A stretch of DNA of 64,000 nucleotides from Chitinophagales bacterium. GTDB taxonomy: Bacteria > Bacteroidota > Bacteroidia > Chitinophagales > Chitinophagaceae. The stretch lies in NCBI GenBank assembly GCA_026936105.1, contig JAIXKI010000023.1, forward strand, positions 99,484 to 163,483, in the 5' to 3' direction. Of this stretch, positions 1-9,500 are shown piece after piece (positions within the stretch are counted from its first letter, which is position 1; every line of letters starts with the position of its first letter). Position numbers and translations under genes: made by a program. Under the pieces are notes generated by a model. It did no database searches. It was given only the letters and a program-made list of their open reading frames with translations, and was not told where the DNA came from.

Positions 1-112
1 TTAAATCTGTCATCTACATATTTTTGGCTTTTTTGTGTATAAAAATCCATTTAAGTTGCCGGTATTTTGAATTTTATAGCCCCAAAATTATTAACATATA
101 AAACTATGCTTT

Positions 113-1057
113 TTATTTATTCACTTCACCAAGATTACCTCCTAATGCCTGCCCAGGATGTTCACTCAGTCTCTTTCGAAAGAAATTAATCAGGTTCTTT
201 ACCGGTCTTTTTATAAGTGCGTAATAAAGAATAAATTCCTTGTTGAATACTAATCCCATTGAATTGACAAAAAACAAACTAATTTTCTGAAAAACACTTA
301 AGTGTTTAAACCCAAAATGATACCACGCATAGCGGAAAACATAACTCTCAGGATAGTAAAATCTATTCTTAATATTGAATGCCTTTCTTATGCTTTCAAT
401 ATTCGCAGAACTGCCGCCCCGGAAATAATAAAAGACAGATTGTCCCTGGATGTATAAATATTTTCCTTTTGAAATGAGTTCCAGTAAAAACATTTGGTCA
501 CCACCCCAATCATTTGGCAACGAGCAATTCTTAGCTATGTCTGATTTAAAAAGTCCACAAAAAAAATACCTCGTCCCTCCCCTCGCTCTCACCCACTGAA
601 ACATGCGCCGATAAAGATTGGAATACATAAATCCTTGAGTGATTGTTCTGGTATCTTTCTTCCCATCCAAATTCACAATGGTGACATCTGCAATGCATGC
701 TACAGCTTCAGGTTCATTTAATAAGCCATTTAAACATACATCAATAAAATTGCTATCCCACTCATCATCATCAGCAGCCCACATAAAATACCGGCCGCTT
801 GCTTTGTCAATAAGAAATTGAAAATTCGGGATAATACTCAAATTCTTTTCCTGTACGAAATATTTTATCCTTTTATCACTCTGAGAATATTTCCTCAATA
901 GTTCCTTGACTGAGGGATCTGTTGAACAATTATCCGATATCAGGATCTCAAGATTTTTGTATGTCTGATTTAACATACACAAAAGGGTACGCTCCAATCC
1001 CTTTGCCCTGTTGTAAGTAGGGATACCAACAGTAACTAATGGAGCCATTTCACTCAT
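113..1057 (-). CDS. Family 2 glycosyltransferase
   Basis: Probable GT-A fold glycosyltransferase that moves a sugar from a nucleotide donor onto a glycan at the cytoplasmic membrane. The N-terminus VTVGIPTYNRAKGLERTL is the classic GT2 nucleotide-binding start. A DNCSTD segment follows, and the metal-binding acidic motif is AADDDEWD near residue 95. The C-terminus is basic with hydrophobic stretches, as in membrane-associated GT2 enzymes. I chose the ATG at 1057, one base after the stop of the upstream gene. An earlier in-frame ATG at 1087 would overlap that gene by 29 bp. It is the last gene of a five-gene minus-strand nucleotide-sugar operon, so it may transfer the sugar made by that operon (inference). 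Donor and acceptor cannot be read from sequence. Confidence 0.85.
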   Translation of the reverse strand: MSEMAPLVTVGIPTYNRAKGLERTLLCMLNQTYKNLEILISDNCSTDPSVKELLRKYSQSDKRIKYFVQEKNLSIIPNFQFLIDKASGRYFMWAADDDEWDSNFIDVCLNGLLNEPEAVACIADVTIVNLDGKKDTRTITQGFMYSNLYRRMFQWVRARGGTRYFFCGLFKSDIAKNCSLPNDWGGDQMFLLELISKGKYLYIQGQSVFYYFRGGSSANIESIRKAFNIKNRFYYPESYVFRYAWYHFGFKHLSVFQKISLFFVNSMGLVFNKEFILYYALIKRPVKNLINFFRKRLSEHPGQALGGNLGEVNK

Positions 1058-1058
1058 A

Positions 1059-1610
1059 TTATAAAATAATTCCCTTAAATTTTTCATTAATCAGGGGAAT
1101 TCCCATATCCTTATCTGAGACCAGTGTAACAGGCAAAGGCCAATTAATTTTAACTTTAGGGTCATCGTACCTGATTCCGCCTTCACTTTCCCTGTTATAA
1201 AAATTGGAAACCATATATGTAATTTCAGAATATTCAGAAAGCGATTGAAATCCATGAGCAAACCCAACCGGCACATACATCATACGTTTATTTTCAACAG
1301 TTAATTCTATTCCATACCATTGAAGAAATGTGGGAGATTCCGCTCTCACATCAATAATAACATCGAAAACGGCTCCCTGAACACATTTAACCAGTTTTAC
1401 TTCTCCATGTGGAGGAGACTGATAATGCATCCCCCTGATTACGCCTTTCCCTTTTGTTCCTGAATGATTGGCTTGTACAAAATGAGTTATAAGCCCCTGT
1501 TGCGAAAATTCATTCTCACAAAACGTTCTGGTGAAAAAACCTCGGGCATCCTGGAATGGCTGTACATCAATTGTGAACGCACCAGGTAATGAAAGTGGAT
1601 TAAATATCAT
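1059..1610 (-). CDS. rfbC: dTDP-4-dehydrorhamnose 3,5-epimerase family (RmlC/RfbC-like)
   Basis: Cupin-fold sugar-nucleotide epimerase of 183 aa, the usual RmlC length. Family motifs run in order: the RGFFTRTF substrate-loop region, RGMHYQ with the catalytic base His near residue 62, KLVKCVQGAVFDVIID, SPTF, YVPVGFAHGFQSLS, and a YNRESEGGIRYDDP segment close to the C-terminus. The enzyme acts on a 4-keto-6-deoxy nucleotide sugar at C3 and/or C5. The neighbouring cytidylyltransferase suggests a CDP rather than dTDP substrate here, so the rhamnose name is only the family name. It starts 8 bp after the FkbM gene and ends 1 bp before the GT2 start, as in a tight operon. Confidence 0.88.
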   Translation of the reverse strand: MIFNPLSLPGAFTIDVQPFQDARGFFTRTFCENEFSQQGLITHFVQANHSGTKGKGVIRGMHYQSPPHGEVKLVKCVQGAVFDVIIDVRAESPTFLQWYGIELTVENKRMMYVPVGFAHGFQSLSEYSEITYMVSNFYNRESEGGIRYDDPKVKINWPLPVTLVSDKDMGIPLINEKFKGIIL

Positions 1611-1618
1611 TTGATCTT

Positions 1619-2659
1619 CTAGAATTTTGATGGTAAAAATTTCGGATCTTGTTTGTGCAGTAATAATTTCGGGCTAAGGTCAAACACTATACGGAATAAA
1701 TCGTTTTGTACATAGCTTACAGAAGGTACTGCGAGCAAATTAAATCCATGATGTGGCGGAATTTCACAGAATGTCCTTTCAACGGGCAATAATTCAACGG
1801 GCATATTCCCCGTAATAATATTCTGATGAAATTCTCTTATCGCATAAACCGTATAACCCATTGATGTCATCAGTTTTATAGAATCTGAATTTTCCAACCC
1901 TTTGCTCCAGTCATTATACAGGCTATGCGTTTCAAAAATAACAACAGGCTTCTGCTCAACCAAAATTTTTGAAGCACCTTGTAATACTTTTATCTCACTC
2001 CCTTCTACGTCAATCATAATTAAATTGAGGTGAGCGATTTTATTTTGCTCTATATAATCATCTATGGTTATAGTATCTAAAATATTTTTCATTTTCTCCC
2101 GCAAATACCGTAGAAGCCAAGGCGTCTCTCCTTCAAAAATCAGTTTTTCATTACTTTTATTCCATAAAGCAAGATTATTTACAAGCACATTGCTTAATCC
2201 ATTAAGCCTTGCATTTTCAAGAATAAGATCAGAATTATTTTTATTAGGCTCAAAGCTGTGACATAATCCTGATTGTTTAATATTATATGCAACCGGGATC
2301 GCCTGGTCTCCAAAATAAGCGCCCGCAATAATTACATTTTTTGCTCCTTTAGAAAAATGCATGAGAAGTTTGGTAGTTTGAGGCTCCCAAACATGATCAG
2401 GTATCTCAGGGTCTGACAATAAAAATTCTCTGGCAATTTTCGAATTATAAACAAATTTAATTTTCAAGCCATTGCTTAATAATTTCTGAAAACTCAATCC
2501 GGTAAACAATTCATCGCAAAGAGGCCCTGATATGGAATCCCTGACATTATTTTCGGGGTAGCCGGCATTCTTTTCAAACCCAACAATAGACTGAATAAAA
2601 TAATCCCTTAATTGTGGGTTTTCGTTTAATGCATTTTTTATCAAACCTAATTTATCCAT
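1619..2659 (-). CDS. FkbM family methyltransferase
   Basis: SAM-dependent methyltransferase of the FkbM type, 346 aa, likely O-methylating a sugar or glycan intermediate. Visible motifs are a variant motif I (NVIIAGAYFGDQAIPVAYN), the acidic SFEPNKNNSDLILENARLNG segment, a T-I-D-D-Y step, and the signature MIDVEGSEIKVLQGA followed by PVVIFETHS. An extra N-terminal region of about 105 residues precedes the methyltransferase core. The ATG at 2659 overlaps the stop of the upstream SDR gene (TGATG). A TTG three bases earlier is also possible. The glycine-rich loop has AGAYFGD where many members have GAN-G, so activity is likely but not certain. Confidence 0.8.
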   Translation of the reverse strand: MDKLGLIKNALNENPQLRDYFIQSIVGFEKNAGYPENNVRDSISGPLCDELFTGLSFQKLLSNGLKIKFVYNSKIAREFLLSDPEIPDHVWEPQTTKLLMHFSKGAKNVIIAGAYFGDQAIPVAYNIKQSGLCHSFEPNKNNSDLILENARLNGLSNVLVNNLALWNKSNEKLIFEGETPWLLRYLREKMKNILDTITIDDYIEQNKIAHLNLIMIDVEGSEIKVLQGASKILVEQKPVVIFETHSLYNDWSKGLENSDSIKLMTSMGYTVYAIREFHQNIITGNMPVELLPVERTFCEIPPHHGFNLLAVPSVSYVQNDLFRIVFDLSPKLLLHKQDPKFLPSKF

Positions 2660-3702
2660 CAACTATTTTTAAAAAATAAATTTTCGTCAACAATATTATG
2701 ATCAATCAATTTTTGAATTGCCTTTAGCCGGACCAGGTCAGATTGCCGGAAATTGTTATCTGCAAATCCGATAGATAGCAATCCTTTTTTGAGATCTTCA
2801 ACTGCAGACTGTAAACTGATTTGAGGCTGGTGCTGTGGAGCTGATTTTTCAAATAAATCAAAACTTACTTTATAAGAACGCTTATCAGGCTGCCCATTGG
2901 GATTGATGCTTACTTCAACGTCTGAAAATAATCTTTGTACCGCCTCTGCTAATTCTTTTACCTGATAATTCCATCGGTTGCTGCCCGTATTAACGACAAG
3001 GAAATTATCGCCGGTCTCTCTATGTAATGCCCAATCTATGGCCCTTGCCATATCTTTTACATGAATAAGTGGGCGCCAAGGTGACCCGTCACTGAGAATA
3101 GAAATCCTTTTATTAACAATCGCACTGGCAACAAAATCATTTAAAACAAGATCAAGCCGTAGCCTGTCACTATAGCCGCAGGCAGTAGCAAATCGTAAAC
3201 ATGTAACCCTGAAATTATTGTCCGCAATCGGCTCTAATTCTTTCTCCGCAAACACTTTTGATTTAGCATAGGCAGTTAGCGGACTCACCTCTGATTTTTC
3301 TGTCCGTGGTGCGGAACCTGCTGAACCATATACACTGCAACTGGAAGCAAATATAAAATGTTTGACCCCTATCGTCTTTGCTTTATTTGCAATTTCAACA
3401 GCTTTATGAAAATTAATATCAAGAGTCTGCTTTTCAAAAACATTCCCCATCGGATCATTTGAAATAGCAGCGAGATATATAATTGCATCCAACCCATTCA
3501 ATATATCTTCATCGAAATGCCTCACATCTCCGTAATATTGCCTGTCTAATAAAATGTCACCGGCAATTCCGTTGGAAGTATAATTTTGAATAAAATAACC
3601 CGCATCAAACCCGGCTAAAAAATAAGCAGAATGATACTGTCTAAAATGTTTTACTACAATGGGGCCAATATAACCCAGGTTTCCGATTATGAGAATTTTC
3701 AT
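2659..3702 (-). CDS. NAD-dependent epimerase/dehydratase (extended SDR)
   Basis: Extended short-chain dehydrogenase acting on a nucleotide sugar, 347 aa. The Rossmann GxxGxxG is GNLGYIG at residues 7-13. Other SDR features are IIYLAAISNDPMGN, the serine of FASSCSVYGSAG, the catalytic YAKSK (YxxxK), and the C-terminal PWRPLIHVKDMARA box typical of sugar epimerases and dehydratases. It sits 9 bp downstream of the cytidylyltransferase and is translationally coupled to the FkbM gene. By context it may do the redox, dehydration or epimerisation step on a CDP-hexose. No separate RfbG-like CDP-glucose 4,6-dehydratase lies in this window, so either this enzyme replaces it or that gene is elsewhere (inference). 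Confidence 0.85.
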   Translation of the reverse strand: MKILIIGNLGYIGPIVVKHFRQYHSAYFLAGFDAGYFIQNYTSNGIAGDILLDRQYYGDVRHFDEDILNGLDAIIYLAAISNDPMGNVFEKQTLDINFHKAVEIANKAKTIGVKHFIFASSCSVYGSAGSAPRTEKSEVSPLTAYAKSKVFAEKELEPIADNNFRVTCLRFATACGYSDRLRLDLVLNDFVASAIVNKRISILSDGSPWRPLIHVKDMARAIDWALHRETGDNFLVVNTGSNRWNYQVKELAEAVQRLFSDVEVSINPNGQPDKRSYKVSFDLFEKSAPQHQPQISLQSAVEDLKKGLLSIGFADNNFRQSDLVRLKAIQKLIDHNIVDENLFFKNS

Positions 3703-3711
3703 CCTTTCTTA

Positions 3712-4491
3712 TTATTTCCAGATTTTCCAAGGAGCTTTATCAGTATCCCAAAGATTATTTAATTCAATTTTATCTCTCAGGGCATCCATGCATTTCCAAA
3801 AACCGTTGTGTCTGTATGCCACCAATTCACCATCGGCTGTTAGTTTTTCTAAAGGCTCGTCTTCCCACATTACCTCCTTCATATCTTTTTTCAGATAATC
3901 AAATACCTGTGATTTCAAAACAAAGAAACCTCCATTAATCCACTTACCATCGTCTTTCTTTTTTTCCTTGAATGAAGTAACTCTCCCGTCACCGGACAGA
4001 TCCATGCCTCCAAAACGGGCATCTAATTGAATTCCCGAAACAGTTGCAATCCTCCCATGAGATTTATGGAATGCCAATAACTTATTTATATTGATATCAC
4101 TTACCCCATCACCGTAAGTAAGCATGAAGTCCTCATTGCTGATGTATTTTTGGACTTGTTGTAAACGACCTGCTGTTTTTGTATCCAGCCCTGTATCAAC
4201 TAATGTAACTTTGAATGCTTCCGATTTACTGCCCAATATTTCCATTCTATTATTGGCAAGGTCAACAGTAATATCAGCATTGTGCAAAAAATAATTCATG
4301 AAATATTCTTTGATCACGTAGCCTTTGTAACCAAGACAAATGATAAAATCGTTAAACCCATATTGGCCATAAATTTTCATAATATGCCAAAGAATGGGTT
4401 TGCCCCCGATCTCCACCATCGGCTTTGGCCTTACTTCAGTTTCCTCAGAAATTCGGGTGCCGAGTCCTCCGGCAAATATTACAACTTTCAT
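3712..4491 (-). CDS. rfbF: Glucose-1-phosphate cytidylyltransferase
   Basis: Nucleotidyltransferase that makes CDP-glucose from CTP and glucose 1-phosphate, the entry step to CDP-deoxyhexoses. The protein of 259 aa matches the usual RfbF length. It starts KVVIFAGGLGTRISEET with VRPKPMVEIGGKPILWHIM, the pyrophosphorylase loop and the RPKPM motif. It continues with FIICLGYKGYVIKEYF, MLTYGDGVSDININ and WINGGFFVL. The track-style longest frame begins at 4578, but its first 29 residues have no family character, so I place the start at 4491. First gene of the nucleotide-sugar operon. Confidence 0.92.
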   Translation of the reverse strand: MKVVIFAGGLGTRISEETEVRPKPMVEIGGKPILWHIMKIYGQYGFNDFIICLGYKGYVIKEYFMNYFLHNADITVDLANNRMEILGSKSEAFKVTLVDTGLDTKTAGRLQQVQKYISNEDFMLTYGDGVSDININKLLAFHKSHGRIATVSGIQLDARFGGMDLSGDGRVTSFKEKKKDDGKWINGGFFVLKSQVFDYLKKDMKEVMWEDEPLEKLTADGELVAYRHNGFWKCMDALRDKIELNNLWDTDKAPWKIWK

Positions 4492-4730
4492 AGACCATTT
4501 CTTGCAGAGTGCAAAATTAAAGGATTTAATTCTTGATTTAGAAAATGTATTTACCCGGATACTGCCAGAAAATAGCAAGCTCGAAATGATAGTTCATCAT
4601 TATGCTTATCATAGCAAAAATAATTTTTAGAAAATCAGTTTACCTAATAGATCAACGGGAAAAATCTTTCAATAAATCTATCTTCTTACAACCTTCTATT
4701 GCTTTCTTTAATTTTTACCGGGCTGGCAAC

Positions 4731-5116
4731 TTAAAAGGCTGGCATAATCTTTATTAAATCAAATTCTCCAAATGGATTTGCAGCTACAATTGCCTCCGGA
4801 TGCACCATCCCCAAATCGTTTACTTTATGCTACAGGCCGATAAAATTATCAGGAAATTTCTTCGTGCTGACTCAGGCAGCAAATACAAATGGCAACCCGG
4901 TTATTTTTCCCCATTCCAGTCCAAGTCTATAGATAAATGTAGAAATTTTGTGCTGTGTCAATGCCCGGTCGCCGATCACTAATCCTGCTGTGGCAGACCG
5001 TATAATCTTCTATATGTCGGACTTTCCTTTATTGGAGATTTCGTCAATCCAGATTCAAGGGGCTTTAAATTCGGATAATTGGCAGTACTTATTCCCATCT
5101 TATTCAATTGATCTAT
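4731..5116 (-). pseudogene. mqnA: Decayed mqnA remnant (menaquinone/futalosine pathway)
   Basis: This 670-bp gap reads as empty on the plus strand, but the minus strand carries fragments of an MqnA-like chorismate dehydratase. Near 5098-5030 one frame gives GISTANYPNLKPL and GLTKSPIKE, resembling the MqnA N-terminus (...SYLNTKPLLYGL...). After a frameshift, an IEDY fragment is followed directly by SATAGLVIGDRAL, then IYRLGLEWGKITGLPFVFAA, a stop, VSTKKFPDNFIGL, another stop, and NPFGEFDL. Roughly the middle 80-100 residues of a normal MqnA appear to be missing. At least two frameshifts and two in-frame stops make it non-functional. The match is from memory of the family, not a search. Edges are approximate. 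Confidence 0.7.
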
Positions 5117-5121
5117 TTTTG
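5114..5121 (+). promoter_or_regulatory. TAnnTTTG -7 box upstream of purB
   Basis: TATTTTTG matches the Bacteroidota -7 consensus TAnnTTTG exactly, 40 nt before the purB ATG. No clear -33 TTG partner is visible. It overlaps the 5' edge of the mqnA remnant on the other strand. Confidence 0.5.
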
Positions 5122-5161
5122 CTGAATAAAGACAGAGGAAAAAGATTCTTAAAAACTTACC

Positions 5162-6505
5162 ATGGAACTGACCCCGCTTACTGCCATCTCACCAATTGAC
5201 GGACGCTACCGCAAACATATACAGCAGCTTGCTGATTATTTCTCGGAATATGCCCTGATGAAATACAGGTTCTTTATAGAGATCGAATACCTATTATTCC
5301 TGGAAAAAAAAGGGTTTTTCAAGCTTTCAAAAAAAACCATTCAACAACTTAAAAAGATCTCCATAAGTTTTGGAACTGAAGATGCGCAGGAGATCAAACA
5401 AATCGAATTCACCACCAACCATGATGTAAAAGCCGTGGAATATTTCCTGAAAAACGAACTTAAAAATTCCGGGGGAAAAGATGCAAAAGAATGGGTGCAT
5501 TTCGGCCTGACATCGCAGGACATCAATAATACCGCAGTCCCCCTCTTGTGGAAACACGCAATCGAATATGAATACCTGCCGGCATTGCTTAATCTTACTT
5601 CGCAATTAAAACAACTGGCAAAAGCCTGGAAAAATATCCCGATGCTGGCGCATACGCACGGACAACCTGCCAGTCCGACAAAACTGGGCAAAGAGATCAT
5701 GGTGTTTGCCGAAAGAATAGACGCCCAGATCGAACAATTCATCAACATTCCTTTCTCGGCCAAATTCGGAGGAGCCACCGGGAATTTCAATGCCCATTAT
5801 GCAGCATTCCCGAAAGTGAACTGGATAAAGTTTGGCAATGAGTTCGTAAAGCATCTGGGCCTGCACCGGCAGCAATTCACTACTCAGATAGAACACTATG
5901 ATAACCTTGCCGCTCATTTTGACTGCCTAAAAAGGATCAATAATATCCTGATAGATCTTTGCAGGGATGTATGGACCTATATCTCTATGGAATATTTCAA
6001 ACAAAAGACAAAAAAGGAAGAAGTGGGATCTTCGGCAATGCCCCATAAAGTAAATCCGATAGATTTTGAAAATGCCGAAGGGAACCTGGGCTTTGCCAAT
6101 GCGATCTTTGAACATTTATCTGCCAAGCTTCCGGTTTCAAGACTGCAAAGAGACCTGACCGATTCCACGGTGATCCGCAATATCGGTGTACCTTTTGCAC
6201 ACACCCTGATCGCATTCCGTTCCATTGAAAAAGGATTGGGAAAACTGGTGGTCAATCAGCCAAAGATCCATGATGATCTTGAAAATAACTGGGCGGTGGT
6301 ATCTGAAGCCATTCAAACGATCTTGAGAAGGGAAAACTATCCAAAACCTTATGAAGCTTTGAAAGAACTGACAAGAGGAAATGATCACATCAGCAAGAAA
6401 GTAATTCATCAGTTCATTGACAGCTTAAAGATAGATGACAAGATAAGAAAAGAACTGAAAAAGATCAGCCCGCACAATTATACAGGGAAATTCCCTGCTA
6501 TATGA
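5162..6505 (+). CDS. purB: Adenylosuccinate lyase
   Basis: Cytosolic fumarase/aspartase-superfamily lyase used twice in purine synthesis, splitting fumarate from SAICAR and from adenylosuccinate. The 447-aa protein starts MELTPLTAISPIDGRY, as PurB does. It has the conserved TTNHDVKAVEYF and FGLTSQDINNTAVPLL regions, HTHGQPASPTKLGKE, and the superfamily signature SSAMPHKVNPIDFENAEGN near residue 290 that carries the catalytic serine loop. Length, order of motifs and start all fit the long E. coli-type PurB subgroup. It stands alone on the plus strand between the mqnA relic and a secreted protein gene. Confidence 0.96.
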   Translation: MELTPLTAISPIDGRYRKHIQQLADYFSEYALMKYRFFIEIEYLLFLEKKGFFKLSKKTIQQLKKISISFGTEDAQEIKQIEFTTNHDVKAVEYFLKNELKNSGGKDAKEWVHFGLTSQDINNTAVPLLWKHAIEYEYLPALLNLTSQLKQLAKAWKNIPMLAHTHGQPASPTKLGKEIMVFAERIDAQIEQFINIPFSAKFGGATGNFNAHYAAFPKVNWIKFGNEFVKHLGLHRQQFTTQIEHYDNLAAHFDCLKRINNILIDLCRDVWTYISMEYFKQKTKKEEVGSSAMPHKVNPIDFENAEGNLGFANAIFEHLSAKLPVSRLQRDLTDSTVIRNIGVPFAHTLIAFRSIEKGLGKLVVNQPKIHDDLENNWAVVSEAIQTILRRENYPKPYEALKELTRGNDHISKKVIHQFIDSLKIDDKIRKELKKISPHNYTGKFPAI

Positions 6506-6582
6506 TTCGTGTAAAACAAGGACTGTCCTTACATTACGAAAATATTTTGTGTAAATTCATGCTTTGAATTTCACAACCATTA

Positions 6583-9500
6583 ATGGCTAAAGCCTTTATA
6601 TTATTACTGCTTGTCTTATCCAATACAGTATATGCCCAGGTAGATCTGACCCAGGGCTTAGTAGCATACTATCCATTTACCGGAAATGCCAATGATGCCA
6701 GCGGAAATAATAACAATCCTTCATTTAACAATGCCACTTTAACTGCTGACCGTTTTGGAAACCCCAATAGCGCTTATTCATTCAATGGCATTGACAATTA
6801 TATCAGGATCCCCAATAATCCATCTCTAAATCCTGCCAACCAAATCACAATTTGTGCATGGGTAAAAGTAAATGGATTTTATCAGGGTACCTGCCATGGT
6901 AATAGTATAGTAATGAAAGGAGATGGTGATTTCCTGCCAGGAAATTATGCAATACGTTTTGACGACAATCCATTCACAAACGGACAGAACTGCTCTTCGC
7001 CATATATTGATGAAAATCATGAAAACTTTTATGGCAATAATCTTATGTCAGCCCCTCCGGGGTACACACCATATATTCAAAAAGGTATTTGGTATAGTGT
7101 GGTTTATACAAGTGACGGGGTCACCTCTAAACTTTATGTAAACTGTGAATTGAAAATCTCTGCGCCAGCCGATGGGATTACTTTTAGTAACAGTTATGAT
7201 TTATTTCTAGGAAGATTAAACGACCCAACCTATCCTTATTGGTTCAATGGAGTGATGGATGAAGTAAGAATCTACGACCGTGCTTTGAATGTGGATGAAG
7301 TAAAAGCGTATGGAGGTTGTTCGAATATTTCATGCAACAACTGGCTTAGAACCACCAATCAACTTGATGCTGTAAAAACTGGGGACATTGACATTAGTGG
7401 AGACCAATTAACTATAGAAGCTACTTTTAATAGAATAACGCCTTATACGGGTGGTTATCTATACGGTGGTGACCTTGTCTCCAAACATTCAAATACGCTT
7501 GATTGTAATTATCTCTTAAGAGCAAATCTCGCTGAAATTACGACAACTAATGGGTTTTATCTTACGCCGCCCATTTGTGAAATATCCCTAAACAAGACTT
7601 ATCATGTTGCCATGACTTATGATGGCATTACTCTAAAATTTTACAGAGACGGCTTTTTAATGAGCCAGGTTCCTGCTTCCGGCAATCTTGTTTTAAACAA
7701 TTGGATAACTACTATTGGAGATTTTGCGCCCGGCATACTGGGGTTAGCAGAGAATATGAACGGTTACATAAACGAAGTTCGAGTATGGAATGTAGTAAGA
7801 ACGCAGACAGAAATACAGTCTTATATGAATTCTTCTTTGCCCAGCCCTGCTACACAACCGGGACTTTTGGCCTATTATATTTTTGATGACTTAACAAACA
7901 AACAAGGGAATGCTGCCTATGACGGGACTTTAGCCGGAGCCGCCTCAATCAACGCTACCAACCCTGATTGTGATTTCATTGCAGACAGCTGCCAGGTTTC
8001 GTGCAATACAAAAAACGATTTCATCTTTCAGCAATCAACCTGTGATCCTCTATCAATTGAATTCAAGCCCTCTTCAATTTCATTCGATTCCATAGGATGG
8101 GATTTTGGTGACGGAATCACTTTGACCAACAACTCAAATCCGGCTCACACATATTCCGACTATGGTAACTACACGGTAAAAATGATCTCTAATATCGGCA
8201 CATGTCACGATACATTAGTTAGGGCAATTTCAATTACCGTTTCTTTTGACAATGATCTGATAAAAACCAGGGATACATCCATTTGTTTGGGTACTTCCAA
8301 ACAGCTCCTCACCTCGCCTTCATTAAATTTCTGCTGGTCGCCAATTGATTATCTGGATGACCCGAATTCATCGTCACCTGTAACTTCATCACCCCGTAAT
8401 ATCACATACTACTATACAGCGAAAGTTGAAGGAGGCAATCTTATTAAAAACGGGAATTTCGATTCAGGGAATACGGATTTTACATCCGACTATCAATACT
8501 CAGCTTCAGGCTTACCTCCGGGAGTCTTTTTCGTAGGCACGAATCCCAGTACTTGGAATCCGGGCATGCCTGCCTGTAAAGATCATACTACGGGCAATGG
8601 GAATATGATGCTCGTAAATGGTACAGAAACCGACGGTGTTGCTGTGTGGTCAGAAACCATAACGGTTCTGCCAAATACCAACTATGCTTTTTCCACCTGG
8701 ATACAAAATATCAGCAATACTAATCCTGCCAGGCTTCAATTCTCAGTTAATAATACTCCTTTAGGTGACATCTTTGAGGCAAGTACTACAAGTTGTTTAT
8801 GGGAGCAGTTTTATATTGTGTGGAACTCGGGCAATAATAACACAGCAACCATTTCCATTATCAACAAAAACACATTATTTACAGTAAACGACTTTGCACT
8901 CGATGATATCTCATTCTCTCCGATTTACATTAAAATGGATTCTGTAATTATCACCGTTGATTCTCCTTATGTAAAGACCAGCAATGATACCACTTTCTGT
9001 GCCGGCGAACAAATACAACTTTATACAACCGGCGCTTCAACATATTCCTGGTCGCCTGCAACCGGGTTAAGCAATTCCAATATTCCCAACCCTGTCGCTT
9101 CTCCAGTTGCTACCACTAACTATATTGTTACCGGCATTGATCCGAATGGATGCACTTCAAAAGATTCCGTTCTTATTACAGTAAATCCCAAACCCGTAAT
9201 AACAAGATCAAATGACACATTGATCTGCAAAAATACAACAGTGCAGTTGTTTGCCGGCGGCGGCACAACCTACAGCTGGTCTCCTTCTGCCACTTTAAAT
9301 GATCCGAATAGCTCAAACCCGGTTGCCACTCCGCCGGTATCTACTGAATATTATGTAACAGTTACTGATGCCAACTCCTGCACCAATACAGATTCAGTAA
9401 GGGTGAATATCCGGCCGGACCCGGTTTTCTTCATTTCTCCTCCCGCCAATCTTTGTGAAAATAATTCTGTGCAACTGGCAGCTTCAGGCGGCGATATATA

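Noticed and set aside
4948-5199. Small plus-strand open frames in the gap before purB
   Set aside because: No family features; the region is better explained by an mqnA remnant on the minus strand, and one frame overlaps the purB start.
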